Assembly (NCBI GenBank): GCA_015903945.1
Contig: JABMDL010000001.1
Coordinates: 1 to 64,000, forward strand
DNA: 64,000 bases
Direction of reading: 5' to 3'
Source of the DNA: Nitrospira sp.
GTDB taxonomy: Bacteria > Nitrospirota > Nitrospiria > Nitrospirales > Nitrospiraceae
The position numbers and the translations under genes were made by a program. Below the pieces are notes generated by a model that saw only the letters and a program-made list of their open reading frames with translations, did no database searches and was not told the DNA's origin. Of the stretch, positions 8,230 to 17,154 are shown piece by piece (the stretch's first letter is position 1; the number at the start of each line of letters is the position of its first letter).

Positions 8230-11200
8230 TATGCTTCCGGATGCCTCCCGCGACTCGCGTCTTGTTGCTTGGTTGTCTGCGTCTTGGATTTCAATATTCG
8301 ATCCAGACCCTGGAACTCACGGTTTTCCTGTTCATGGTCTTCGCGCATTTCTTGATCTCGCTCCTTCCGCCGCCGTCTCCCTAAACCCAGTACCGGCAAC
8401 GGATCGAAATGGCGCCAGGCCGGCAGTGAGACGAGAAAGCTCGCCAATAAGGACCCGCTGCGAAGCAGCCATGCTACGAACCCTGCCGACAGTGCCACCC
8501 CGGAGAACGCTGCAATCCGTCCAATGAGGTGTGCCTGCTCTTCTCGCTCCTGCATCTTCCTCTCAAGCGCGTCGGCCCACCTGTTCAATTGCGCGGCAAG
8601 ACTGTCGAGAGAAGGTGCCCCCTCGCTTGCCGCTGATACCGTGATGGTCACTGTTGTGCTGTCCATCGAACCTTTCACATCAGTTGAAAGCAGGACCAGC
8701 GCATCGGTCCCGCTATAGTTCGACGCCGGTCGGTAGGTCAGCGTCGCCAAGGTCGCATTGATCTCATCTTCAGTGCCGGACAATGTCATGGTTGACGTGC
8801 CGTTTGCCCCCTCCGCAATGGCGGCCTCCCCTGCCAGAGTCACCGTGAGGGTTCCGTTCGTGACCGTCAATTGAACCGTGGCCAGATCGCCGTCTTCGTC
8901 TATCACGCTGATGCCGGCGAGGTTCAACGAGGTGCCGCTGGTGACCGTCTGCCCCTCCGGTACAATATTAAGCGGCGGATGCTTGACCGCTCCTTCGACA
9001 CTCTTCGTCAGCATGAGGCTTGACGTTGCAACCCGCGGCCCTGTCCCTCCAGCCACATCACTACGGTCTCCGCCTGATATCCACGCCCTGTCCGGTGGAG
9101 GTAGTACAAAGGGTAGAGATCGGACACCTCCTGCGGACGGCAATCCAGACGGAATGGGTCCAGGGCCAGGTCCTGGACCGGGGCCTGGATCCGGAGGGGG
9201 GGGCAGGGGGGGAGGCGGCGGAGGAGCAAAGGGCGATACGGCGAACGCAAACGTGGTGGCCCCAATTGTACCTCCTGCGCCGTCACTGACGGTAAACGTG
9301 AAGCGATCACTGGTACTCACCGCACCGCTGTGGACGAACACCAATCGGCCGGCATCGATATCTGCCTGCGTAAAGCGCGTGATGGCCACACCGGGAGCGG
9401 TTGTCAACTCAAGTTGACCGTCCAGCGGCGACGTCGTAACTGTGTAAACCAGCTGCGCCGGCGGATGATTCGCGTCCGTCACGCGCAATTCAGCCGAGGT
9501 GATGACGTCCACTAGCCCTTGGGTCACAGTCGACCCGGCATTCGTGGCCAGAACCGGAGGGCTATTGACGACACCCGTCACCGAGATCCCGAATGAAGTG
9601 GCTCCGATGTTACCACCTGCGCCGTCGCTAACCGTGAAGGTGAAACCATCACTGACCGTCGCCGAACCATTGTGAACATAAACGACTTGTCCAGCGTTGA
9701 TCTGCGCCTGTGTGAAACTACTGATGGGCACACCTGGATTACCAACCAGTTCAAGTTGCCCATTCACTGGTCCTACCGTTACCGTATAAGTGAGCTGCGC
9801 CGGCGCATTGTCGACATCAGTGACTTGTAGCTCAGCAATCGTAATCGTATCCGTCCCACCCTGAGCCACAGTAGATCCGGCATTGACGCCCACCACCGGC
9901 GCGTCGTTGACCGCCGCCACCGTGATCGTGCTCGTCGTCCCCGCCGAGTTCGCGCTCCCGTCGGTCACCACCCACGTGACGGTGCGCCCGTGTTCGGCGT
10001 GTCGCTCGTGTTCTGGTACGTGACGCTCTCCAGCACCTGCTCGTACTGCGCCAGCGTCGCCGTCCCCGTCAGCGTCAGCACCCCCGTCGCCGCGCTGTAG
10101 CTGCCCGTGATCCCAAACCCGCTGGTAAACGCCAGCACGTCTTCGCTCGGCACCAACCCGCCCGTGATGCTCACCGTCGCCCCGGTGATGGTCGCGCTGT
10201 CCACGTCGCTGATGGTCAGCGTCCCGTCGATCACGGTCGCCGGATCGTTCTCCGTGTAGGCCAACGTCCCGCCCGCCCCGCCCACCACCGGCGCGTCGTT
10301 GACCGCCGCCACCGTGATCGTGAGCTGTGTTACTGGGCAGCTGTGTCGTTTGATCGCGAACGACGCTGGAGATCGTTCGGGTGGTCGCGGTTCCACCCAC
10401 GGTGGGATCATCGCTGGTGCTGCTGTATCGAACGGATGCAAGAAACGTCTGGTAGTTGGCTTTGGTATCTACCCCTGAAATCGTAAGCACACCGGTCAGG
10501 GCGTTGTAACTGCCGGTGATATTGCCGACGTTCGTGAACGTCAACGTATCGCCAGCGGTGAAGTTTCTGGCGATGGTCACTGTCCCCCCGCTCATGTTCG
10601 CGCTGGAAGGATCTGTAATCACGACATCGGTGTCGCTGATCCCGACGGCGCTTCCGTTTTCGGTATACGCTGCCGTGTGCCCTGTGGGCTCTGCAGAAAT
10701 CGTGACGTTGTCGACAAAGAAAAACTCATCGGCAGCGGTATATCCACCGGTCACACGGAAGCGGATAACCGTATCGGCCGATTCATAGCCAGCCAGATTC
10801 AGATTCGCCACGCCCGCACTATCGTCAGTGAACGTCTGCAAGGTGGTGAACGTCACCCCAGCGTCTTTGGATACCTCTACGACCAGCGTGTCTGTAGCTT
10901 CCAACGTGCCGCTGGTGTTGTAAATAAATGAGAGTGTCGGGTTGATGTAATTGGTGAGATTCACGGAGCGTTGAATGCTGGATACGGTATTGGTATCCCT
11001 GCCAATGCGGATTTCACCGTCCACACCCGCGGTGGCGTCCACGTCCACGATCCGTACTTCACCTGCAGTAGCGCCGGCCCCTGCAGCATCGACTTCGATC
11101 CAGTCCGAGGACCAGGGGATTGCTCCTCCAGACGCGTTGTTATAGGACGCCGTAAAGGGCGCCGTATCGTCGAAATTGTCGCTTGCACTGTGCGCGGCGT

Positions 11201-12677
11201 CGTTGTCGTTTAAGTCCAGAGTCGGCCCGCCGGCGGTTGTGCTGTTAAAGAGTATGTCGTGGAGCACGACGACCGGGCTCGCATTGCTGGTGCTGCCATA
11301 GGTGAATTCCACCCACGTAATGCCGGTCTTTCCAAACGTAACCGTCGTGTTCCCGGCGCCGGTGGTCTGGTTTGCACCAGCGCCATTCCCTGAAACCGTG
11401 TTGGTGCCATTGAACGTATTGGTAGTGCTGGTTGTCGCCGACGTTGGGTTCCCCACATTACTGTTGAAGATCGCAAACTCGTTATTATCTACGTCAAACA
11501 GGGTAAGGCTCACGTTACTGACGCTGCCGCCAAGCTGATTGCTGAAGTCGATCCGGACCGTGATGGTGTCCGTAGTCGGGTTAATGGTCATTCCAAACTG
11601 CAGCGCGTCCTGCACGGGAATTAGCCCACCGGTATAGGTGTTGGTGGTGGTAATGCCGGTCAACGTGCCGGCGCCGGTTTCGGTCACTGAGACAGTGACA
11701 CTGCTGCCGTCGCCTAGCGTAATGACTTGGCTGGCTGGCGCGGTGGTACCACCAGTCCAAGTCACCGCATCCCAGTCCACCACGCCCAATAAATGGCTCC
11801 AGTTATCCTGCGCGAATTGATCAACTGCCACGTCGGTCTCGATCGAACCGGTGGTCAGTTCCAGCTCCCAATCGCCGCCGATCTCTGCATGCCCCGTCGC
11901 ATCGGTGGAGGCCGCGACATCCGCCCCCGTCAACATGGCCAAGGCCTGGATGGCTCCCTGTCCGCTCTCACCATGGCCAAAATTGCAGCCGTAGATCAGG
12001 ATGTCGGCGTCAACCGAGAGGCTTCGACTGATCTGTTCAAACTGCTCGGCATATTGTGTGCCGATGGACGCTTGCGTCAGAAGGCTTGACCCAAGCTCCA
12101 TCTCGCCTTCGGTGCCATGGCCAATGAGGTGGATGGCGTCGATCCCGGTCCGGCCGGCAAGCACCTCTGACATCTGCTGCACACCATCGCGGGAGGAGTC
12201 GAGGATATGCACCTCGACATTGGGACTGATTCCATCGAGGAGTTTTTGGTAATCACGCACGCTCGGAGACACGAACACGATTTCTTGGCGAGCCGTAGAC
12301 GCATCGTAGGCCGCCAGCGCGTCAAACAAGGCCTGTTCATCGGTCGTGAACTGAGGTTCGCCGGTCGGGGCGGACGGGGCGGTATCGCCTGTTGCACCGT
12401 CATCGACAGGCACCGCTGGCTGAGCTTGGTCTTGCGCCAGCTGTTCGTTGGTCACAGCACCGGCAGTAGCCACGGCGGCGCCATCAAACATGATGCGTGA
12501 TTCAAGGGACAGCAATGAACTGGTAAGAACGGAGCTTGGTAGTAGTGCGCTTTCTTTGCCTGCGGCGGGATAATTCCGGCTTCGCGGCTTTTGGCCCGCC
12601 GGCTTTTTCTTTCTTCGAAGAATTCTCATAATCGGGGCCAGAACGCGATAAGTCCTTGAGTCACCTAGGAAATCCAC
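8229..12677 (-). CDS. Giant DUF4347/cadherin-like surface protein
   Basis: This 1482-codon frame has, in order: a basic N-terminus; the LESRIMFDGA motif (58-67) characteristic of DUF4347 proteins; DUF4347 (about 130-298) with HLIGHGTEGE and ILIYGCNFGH, giving a possible His187/Cys231 dyad of the caspase-like type; beta-rich adhesin domains; cadherin-like repeats with TITVAAVNDAPVV and VTDxDN-like calcium motifs; a Pro/Gly-rich hinge (9150-9230); another repeat; and two C-terminal hydrophobic segments followed by a charged, probably cytoplasmic tail. Codons between about 10,325 and 9,985 read as nonsense (HGGGGQRRAGG and so on), whereas the alternative frame there gives a proper module, so two frameshifts or a repeat mis-assembly are present. 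Neither candidate start (GTG 12677, ATG 12629) has a clear ribosome site. Confidence 0.85.
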   Translation of the reverse strand: MDFLGDSRTYRVLAPIMRILRRKKKPAGQKPRSRNYPAAGKESALLPSSVLTSSLLSLESRIMFDGAAVATAGAVTNEQLAQDQAQPAVPVDDGATGDTAPSAPTGEPQFTTDEQALFDALAAYDASTARQEIVFVSPSVRDYQKLLDGISPNVEVHILDSSRDGVQQMSEVLAGRTGIDAIHLIGHGTEGEMELGSSLLTQASIGTQYAEQFEQISRSLSVDADILIYGCNFGHGESGQGAIQALAMLTGADVAASTDATGHAEIGGDWELELTTGSIETDVAVDQFAQDNWSHLLGVVDWDAVTWTGGTTAPASQVITLGDGSSVTVSVTETGAGTLTGITTTNTYTGGLIPVQDALQFGMTINPTTDTITVRIDFSNQLGGSVSNVSLTLFDVDNNEFAIFNSNVGNPTSATTSTTNTFNGTNTVSGNGAGANQTTGAGNTTVTFGKTGITWVEFTYGSTSNASPVVVLHDILFNSTTAGGPTLDLNDNDAAHSASDNFDDTAPFTASYNNASGGAIPWSSDWIEVDAAGAGATAGEVRIVDVDATAGVDGEIRIGRDTNTVSSIQRSVNLTNYINPTLSFIYNTSGTLEATDTLVVEVSKDAGVTFTTLQTFTDDSAGVANLNLAGYESADTVIRFRVTGGYTAADEFFFVDNVTISAEPTGHTAAYTENGSAVGISDTDVVITDPSSANMSGGTVTIARNFTAGDTLTFTNVGNITGSYNALTGVLTISGVDTKANYQTFLASVRYSSTSDDPTVGGTATTRTISSVVRDQTTQLPSNTAHDHGGGGQRRAGGGRGGRDVGLHGERSGDRDRRDADHQRRGQRDHHRGDGEHHGRVGAERRRAGVYQRVWDHGQLQRGDGGADADGDGDAGAVRAGAGERHVPEHERHAEHGRTVTWVVTDGSANSAGTTSTITVAAVNDAPVVGVNAGSTVAQGGTDTITIAELQVTDVDNAPAQLTYTVTVGPVNGQLELVGNPGVPISSFTQAQINAGQVVYVHNGSATVSDGFTFTVSDGAGGNIGATSFGISVTGVVNSPPVLATNAGSTVTQGLVDVITSAELRVTDANHPPAQLVYTVTTSPLDGQLELTTAPGVAITRFTQADIDAGRLVFVHSGAVSTSDRFTFTVSDGAGGTIGATTFAFAVSPFAPPPPPPLPPPPDPGPGPGPGPGPIPSGLPSAGGVRSLPFVLPPPDRAWISGGDRSDVAGGTGPRVATSSLMLTKSVEGAVKHPPLNIVPEGQTVTSGTSLNLAGISVIDEDGDLATVQLTVTNGTLTVTLAGEAAIAEGANGTSTMTLSGTEDEINATLATLTYRPASNYSGTDALVLLSTDVKGSMDSTTVTITVSAASEGAPSLDSLAAQLNRWADALERKMQEREEQAHLIGRIAAFSGVALSAGFVAWLLRSGSLLASFLVSLPAWRHFDPLPVLGLGRRRRKERDQEMREDHEQENREFQGLDRILKSKTQTTKQQDASRGRHPEA
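9888..10322 (-). repeat. Exact 43-bp direct repeat flanking a frame-shifted module
   Basis: 9888-9930 and 10280-10322 are identical over 43 bp and encode the inter-module linker ITVAAVNDAPVVG. The copies are 392 nt apart, which is not a multiple of three, so they lie in different frames of the surface-protein gene. The DNA between them in the alternative frame encodes a full module (LAYTENDPATVIDGTLTISD and onward). Either true indels or collapse of near-identical tandem modules during assembly would explain this. Confidence 0.85.
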
Positions 12678-12865
12678 CAGAGAGATTGCAAAGCCGGTGC
12701 CACCTGAGCGAGGTAATTTACCCCAATTTTGTCAATTACTTATATGAGCACGTTCGGATAAGGACGGCATCGGAGACAAATTGCGTCTCATTGCATCCTT
12801 TATTGATCTAGGAGTGTAAGTGTCGGGGGGGTAGAACTTGCGGAATCGACGCTGCGCTGCAGTGC

Positions 12866-14998
12866 TCACGCGCCACTTTCTCGAATGAAGATTCTGGCAC
12901 CCTGCTCCCACACCCGTCGAGCGATGCTGATACGAGGGCCCTCTACCAACACCGTCCCACGCACCGCCTGGTTCCATTGTGGCGGTGCCTCGGTCAGATG
13001 CAGAGTGACGCGATAGACGGAAGCCTCTGGTTTCAACTTGTGCGCGGCGTCTTCTCGAACAGGGACTTCTCCGCCGTACAGAGACGCGAGGTAGGGCACG
13101 GTAAAACTGCTCTCGTCGATGTCTCGAATCTCGACGATCTCCGCCATCACGCTCGGCCGGTCCGCCCCCTCTGGAATGAACCGAGCCGATTGTCCTGTCT
13201 GGAGATAGCCGACCTCCGTTTCAGGGGCCAGCGCATGCAGCTCTTCAGCAGCCGGAGCAATGATATAGGCGAGAGGCAATTCTTTATTGATCCACCGGCC
13301 CATATGGAGCGGTTCCGGTCGGTCGGCCACGATTCCAGCGATTGGAGCCGTCAAGGAGAGATTCTCCTGCTGCTGCTGAAGGCCCTCCAGTTGCGAGAGA
13401 TGCGCCTTCAAAGTTTCCAGCCTCACCTGGTGCTTCGCTAATTCTTGCTGACCGGAAAACTGACGCAGGCTTTTTAAGCGTTCAACTTCAATCCGTTTGC
13501 GCGTCAAGGCAATGTCTTTTTCGAGCGTCGGCGACTCCAGCACCACCAGTCTTTCTCCTGGCTCCACCCGTCGGCCCTCTTCGATCGCCAGGCTGACGAT
13601 CCTCCCAGGCGCTGGCGCGTAGATGGTGGCATGGGGTGTCGATTCCAGCACTGCGGGAAGGCTAATGCGATCAGACCAGGGCACAAACAACGCCGCAGTA
13701 AGAACCACCATGACGCCGGCTGATCCCCATGCTCTTCGCTGTTTCCCTATAATCTGTCGAAGGTTCCACCACGTCTTGCACTCACGCGCGACCGGCAGCA
13801 GGATGAACCACCCGATCTCCACCGCAAACAGGATGATGCCAAGCACTTTGAAAAAGTAGTGATACACGACGATTGCGATACCGAGGAATAGCGAGAACCG
13901 ATATATCCACACCGCCCAGGCGAACCAAACCAAGAACCGACAGCGCGCAGTGGACACCGCCTCGGGCATCGGCCCATCCAGACCGAAGAGCAGCCTGCGT
14001 AGTTGCCACTGTCCGAAGGCGGAGGCTCGATCGTGCAGATTGGGCACGCCGAGCAAATCCGACAAAACATAGTAGCCGTCGAATCGCATAAACGGGCTCA
14101 GATTGATGGCAACCCCCACCAGCAAGCTGGTCGTCGCCACGATGAAGACGAGGCTCCGCAACACGCCGTCGTCGAGAAAGCTCCAGGCGAAGAGCGCCAC
14201 GGCGGCCAGCGAACATTCGACAACCATTCCGGCGGCGCCGATAGCAGCTCGCTGGCGGCGGGAAGTCAGCTTCCACGCGTCCGAGGTATCCGAATACAGC
14301 ATCGGCACCATGACCATCATGGCGATACCGATCGTGGGAACCCGGCAACCGTAGCGTGTCGCCGTGTAGGCATGCCCCAATTCGTGGAATACTTTGACAA
14401 TGACCAAACAGACCACGTACAACGCGACCCCGCGGGGGGTGAAGAAATGCAGCATGCTGGAGGTAAAGGCTTCCCATTGACGTGAGACCAAATAAAGTCC
14501 CGCCAGACCTATGATCACGACAAGCCAGGCAACGGATCGTGAAAACAGGCGCTCTACATAGGGCAGCGTCGCGCGAAGGAACCGGTCCGGCTTGACCAGG
14601 GGAATTTGAAAAAAGAGATAATGGTGTACGAGCCAGAGCAGCCATTGCGGTCTCGCCGCTTCTGCATGGTCGGCATAGGCACGGTACCCCCCCTGCGGCA
14701 GCTCCCGCATAAGGTGATTCACGTACAGAAACTTTAGCAGATCATCGAGATCCTGGCGAGTGGCACGGCAGGTCGTCTCCGCATGGATCTCGGACAACAC
14801 CTTTTCTGCTGACCGCCCTTTCCAGCGGGACAGCATCTGATAGGCAGCCCAACCGATCTGAAAATATTTCCCGCGGACCGGATCGACGATTACCCAGGTG
14901 GGCGAACCGTCGGCACTCGACGTGCCTTCGACAAACCGAAGATCTTCGCGCAACGGCGGCAGAACTTTTTCTCGCCCCTGAGGCGTCGGCTCACTCAT
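12866..14998 (-). CDS. M50-type membrane metalloprotease fused to HlyD-like adaptor
   Basis: This is a 710-aa protein. An N-terminal cytoplasmic domain (about 20-105) resembles PqqD-like peptide-binding winged helices (KYFQIGWAAYQMLSRWKG). A multi-span M50/site-2-protease-like domain follows with FHELGHAYTATRYG (HExxH at 205-209) and the second metal motif NLSPFMRFDGYY. After the last span comes a biotinyl/lipoyl-like HlyD hairpin region (IYAPAPGRIVSLAIEEGRRV), coiled coil and a C-terminal beta domain. Such fusions accompany export of large surface proteins in some bacteria. The ATG overlaps the preceding stop as ATGA (14998-14995). The 188 nt before the giant gene show no other gene. Whether it cleaves a substrate is not known. 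Confidence 0.85.
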   Translation of the reverse strand: MSEPTPQGREKVLPPLREDLRFVEGTSSADGSPTWVIVDPVRGKYFQIGWAAYQMLSRWKGRSAEKVLSEIHAETTCRATRQDLDDLLKFLYVNHLMRELPQGGYRAYADHAEAARPQWLLWLVHHYLFFQIPLVKPDRFLRATLPYVERLFSRSVAWLVVIIGLAGLYLVSRQWEAFTSSMLHFFTPRGVALYVVCLVIVKVFHELGHAYTATRYGCRVPTIGIAMMVMVPMLYSDTSDAWKLTSRRQRAAIGAAGMVVECSLAAVALFAWSFLDDGVLRSLVFIVATTSLLVGVAINLSPFMRFDGYYVLSDLLGVPNLHDRASAFGQWQLRRLLFGLDGPMPEAVSTARCRFLVWFAWAVWIYRFSLFLGIAIVVYHYFFKVLGIILFAVEIGWFILLPVARECKTWWNLRQIIGKQRRAWGSAGVMVVLTAALFVPWSDRISLPAVLESTPHATIYAPAPGRIVSLAIEEGRRVEPGERLVVLESPTLEKDIALTRKRIEVERLKSLRQFSGQQELAKHQVRLETLKAHLSQLEGLQQQQENLSLTAPIAGIVADRPEPLHMGRWINKELPLAYIIAPAAEELHALAPETEVGYLQTGQSARFIPEGADRPSVMAEIVEIRDIDESSFTVPYLASLYGGEVPVREDAAHKLKPEASVYRVTLHLTEAPPQWNQAVRGTVLVEGPRISIARRVWEQGARIFIRESGA

Positions 14999-16362
14999 AG
15001 CCCAATCCAGGGTCGGAGAGCAGAAATCGGCCGGCGGAACAGATAGGTGAATAATGTCACCTGTTCCCCATAGATCTTGGCGCTTCCCTGCCAGCCGATG
15101 CGAAACTCCGCCGATCCCTGCTCAAGCTGCGCCATCACCCGGTAGGCCAGCGTATTGTTCGGCAACACTTCGGCGTGATAGCTCGCATGGCTCACTGTAG
15201 CGGAAACGCTGGAAAAGGGAGTGGCGTTCAGGAACAGCTTCACCGGAGCGCCTTCGCGCAACACAATGGCGTCTTCCACGGGCAGATCGATACGCACCTC
15301 CAACGATTGCGGATTCGCCAGTTCCATGATGCGCTGCCCTACGACGACCGGCTTCCCGATCCAGTCGGATTTATCTGTATACAGAACAAGCCCCGCCTGC
15401 TCCGCCTTCACATCGACTTTTGCCAACCGTTCATACATATAGTTCCGCTCGGTTTCCCGTAGCTCAACTTCGGCTTTCAACTGCGGCACATCGGCTTTGT
15501 GTTCGGCCTCCACAAACGAACCTTGTGACGCACGGCGGTACTGCGCAAGCGCCACGTCGAGATTGCGCTCCGCTACTTCGTATTCGCTCCTAAACGTCGT
15601 GTTTTCGTACTTGAATAACACCTCGCCCTCTTTAACCGTGGTATTGGGCGCAACAAGGATTTCTGCAATGACCCCGTCGATTGGGGCGCTCACAATTACA
15701 GGATCCTTCGCGACGATCTTTGCGGGAGCCAGGGTGGACATGGAGACAGGAATCGCAAGAGCACCCATGATTACGGCGACAAGGATCCACGTCGCGGTTC
15801 GGCTCAGCCCCCATCGCCATCGCACGTTGTTGGATTGTCCCACCGCTCGCCATGCATACGCATAGGATTCGCCTATCCGTTGCAGTACCGTGACTTCGTG
15901 GTCCGCCCATGGCTGATCCCGCGTGAGCCACAGGCCTCCGAGGATCTGTCCATCTGGATGCTTGAGGGGACACCACAGTCCGCGACCTGGTGTAAACTCA
16001 TTCCAGTCAGGCCTACACTCTACAGGGCAATCCGCTTCCGACACCTGACGGATATCGGGACCCGCCGACGCCTCGCGCAGACATTGGACCAATCGTTCTG
16101 TCCACTGCATTAATGGCGCGGTGCGGTCTACGACCGGCACACTCGAGGCGGCACACACTTCGGAACGGGGCGACGATGCCGTCAGCGGTACCAGAAAGAT
16201 GGCTTGTTGATAGGGAACAAGACGGCGGGTTTCATTGACGAAGAAAAATTGCAGTTCTTCCCGGGTCCGAGCGGCCCGTACCATGCCCTCCAGTACGAGC
16301 AACATGGTAAACGAGGTGTTCCTCTGTGGCGGACTTAGCGAAGTGACTTCTGCTGTGGCCAT
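14995..16362 (-). CDS. GAF-like domain fused to HlyD-family membrane fusion protein
   Basis: This is a 455-aa protein. Residues about 18-170 form a cytoplasmic GAF-like sensor domain (ELQFFFVNETRRLVPYQQAI; LGGLWLTRDQPWADHEVTVL). One membrane span (about 188-207) precedes a periplasmic HlyD adaptor: the lipoyl half-motif APIDGVIAEILVAPNTTVKE, a helical hairpin (RNLDVALAQYRRAS), and beta-barrel domains to the C-terminus. A cytoplasmic GAF on an export adaptor suggests secretion gated by an internal signal; this is inference. It lies 3 nt after the upstream adaptor gene and overlaps the M50 gene by 4 nt. Confidence 0.85.
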   Translation of the reverse strand: MATAEVTSLSPPQRNTSFTMLLVLEGMVRAARTREELQFFFVNETRRLVPYQQAIFLVPLTASSPRSEVCAASSVPVVDRTAPLMQWTERLVQCLREASAGPDIRQVSEADCPVECRPDWNEFTPGRGLWCPLKHPDGQILGGLWLTRDQPWADHEVTVLQRIGESYAYAWRAVGQSNNVRWRWGLSRTATWILVAVIMGALAIPVSMSTLAPAKIVAKDPVIVSAPIDGVIAEILVAPNTTVKEGEVLFKYENTTFRSEYEVAERNLDVALAQYRRASQGSFVEAEHKADVPQLKAEVELRETERNYMYERLAKVDVKAEQAGLVLYTDKSDWIGKPVVVGQRIMELANPQSLEVRIDLPVEDAIVLREGAPVKLFLNATPFSSVSATVSHASYHAEVLPNNTLAYRVMAQLEQGSAEFRIGWQGSAKIYGEQVTLFTYLFRRPISALRPWIGL

Positions 16363-16365
16363 ACG

Positions 16366-17154
16366 TTACCGCGAGAGTTCAGCAAATATCGCAGTCCCAC
16401 TCATCCCGGCTAGAACGTTCGCCGGTTTGGAGCGAAACCGCCCCTTGACCTTCACCGTCTGGCTCGCAGGATCGACATTGGCACCGATGTCCTCAACAAC
16501 GGCAGGATACTCAAGTCCTGTTTCATCGACGGCATAGTCAAAGCGTTTGCCAACCTTGAGCCAGGCAAGAGCTTTCGACGGCAGAATGAGCTCAATCTCG
16601 AGGAGACTGTCGTCCAGCAGGCTGATGAGTTGATCGTTAGGAAAGACGTTTTCATGTTCGTTGACAATCGTTTTGACAACCCGTCCAGGAAAGGGAGCTC
16701 GCACAGTGCAGCCGTTGACATTGACTTGTGCCGCCTTTACTGCGGCCATTGTTTTCTCGGCTTCAGCTTCTGATATTTCGAGCTCGAGTGTGCCAACAGC
16801 ATGATGTTGAGCCAGACGGAGATTGTTCTCATGGGTTTTCTTCTTGGCCCGATGTTCCGCCTGGGCACTGTCCAGTTCAGCCTCGTACTTCGAGCAGTCT
16901 AGGGCGACTAGCAGTGCCCCTTTTTTGAACCGTTGCCCCTCCTTATAGGGGAGCTGACTGATTCGACCTTGGACCTGACTGGCCAAAGTGGCCTGCGCGG
17001 TCGCCTTTACTACCCCGCGGATCGTGCTGAGCTCTTCTGCGTTGCTCGCCGGTTTGAGGTCCGACTTGGTGGCCGCGATCGCAACTGCCGCCGGGAACAG
17101 ACACCAGGCACAAATGATTGCGGCGCGGCGGAGCGGCTTGTTATGGTAGGTCAT
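16366..17154 (-). CDS. Periplasmic adaptor (RND/HlyD-type membrane fusion protein)
   Basis: This is a 262-aa exported protein with a signal peptide (AAIICAWCLFPAAVAIAA). The biotinyl/lipoyl half-motifs are SQVQGRISQLPYKEGQRFKK and VRAPFPGRVVKTIVNEHENV, separated by a short alpha hairpin, followed by a beta-barrel domain (LLEIELILPSKALAWLKVGK). It is shorter than RND adaptors and lacks a clear inner-membrane span, so it probably bridges the TolC-like protein to the other two HlyD fusions. Its ATG overlaps the tolC-like stop (ATGA at 17154-17151). No RND pump or ABC protein is encoded nearby. Confidence 0.88.
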   Translation of the reverse strand: MTYHNKPLRRAAIICAWCLFPAAVAIAATKSDLKPASNAEELSTIRGVVKATAQATLASQVQGRISQLPYKEGQRFKKGALLVALDCSKYEAELDSAQAEHRAKKKTHENNLRLAQHHAVGTLELEISEAEAEKTMAAVKAAQVNVNGCTVRAPFPGRVVKTIVNEHENVFPNDQLISLLDDSLLEIELILPSKALAWLKVGKRFDYAVDETGLEYPAVVEDIGANVDPASQTVKVKGRFRSKPANVLAGMSGTAIFAELSR

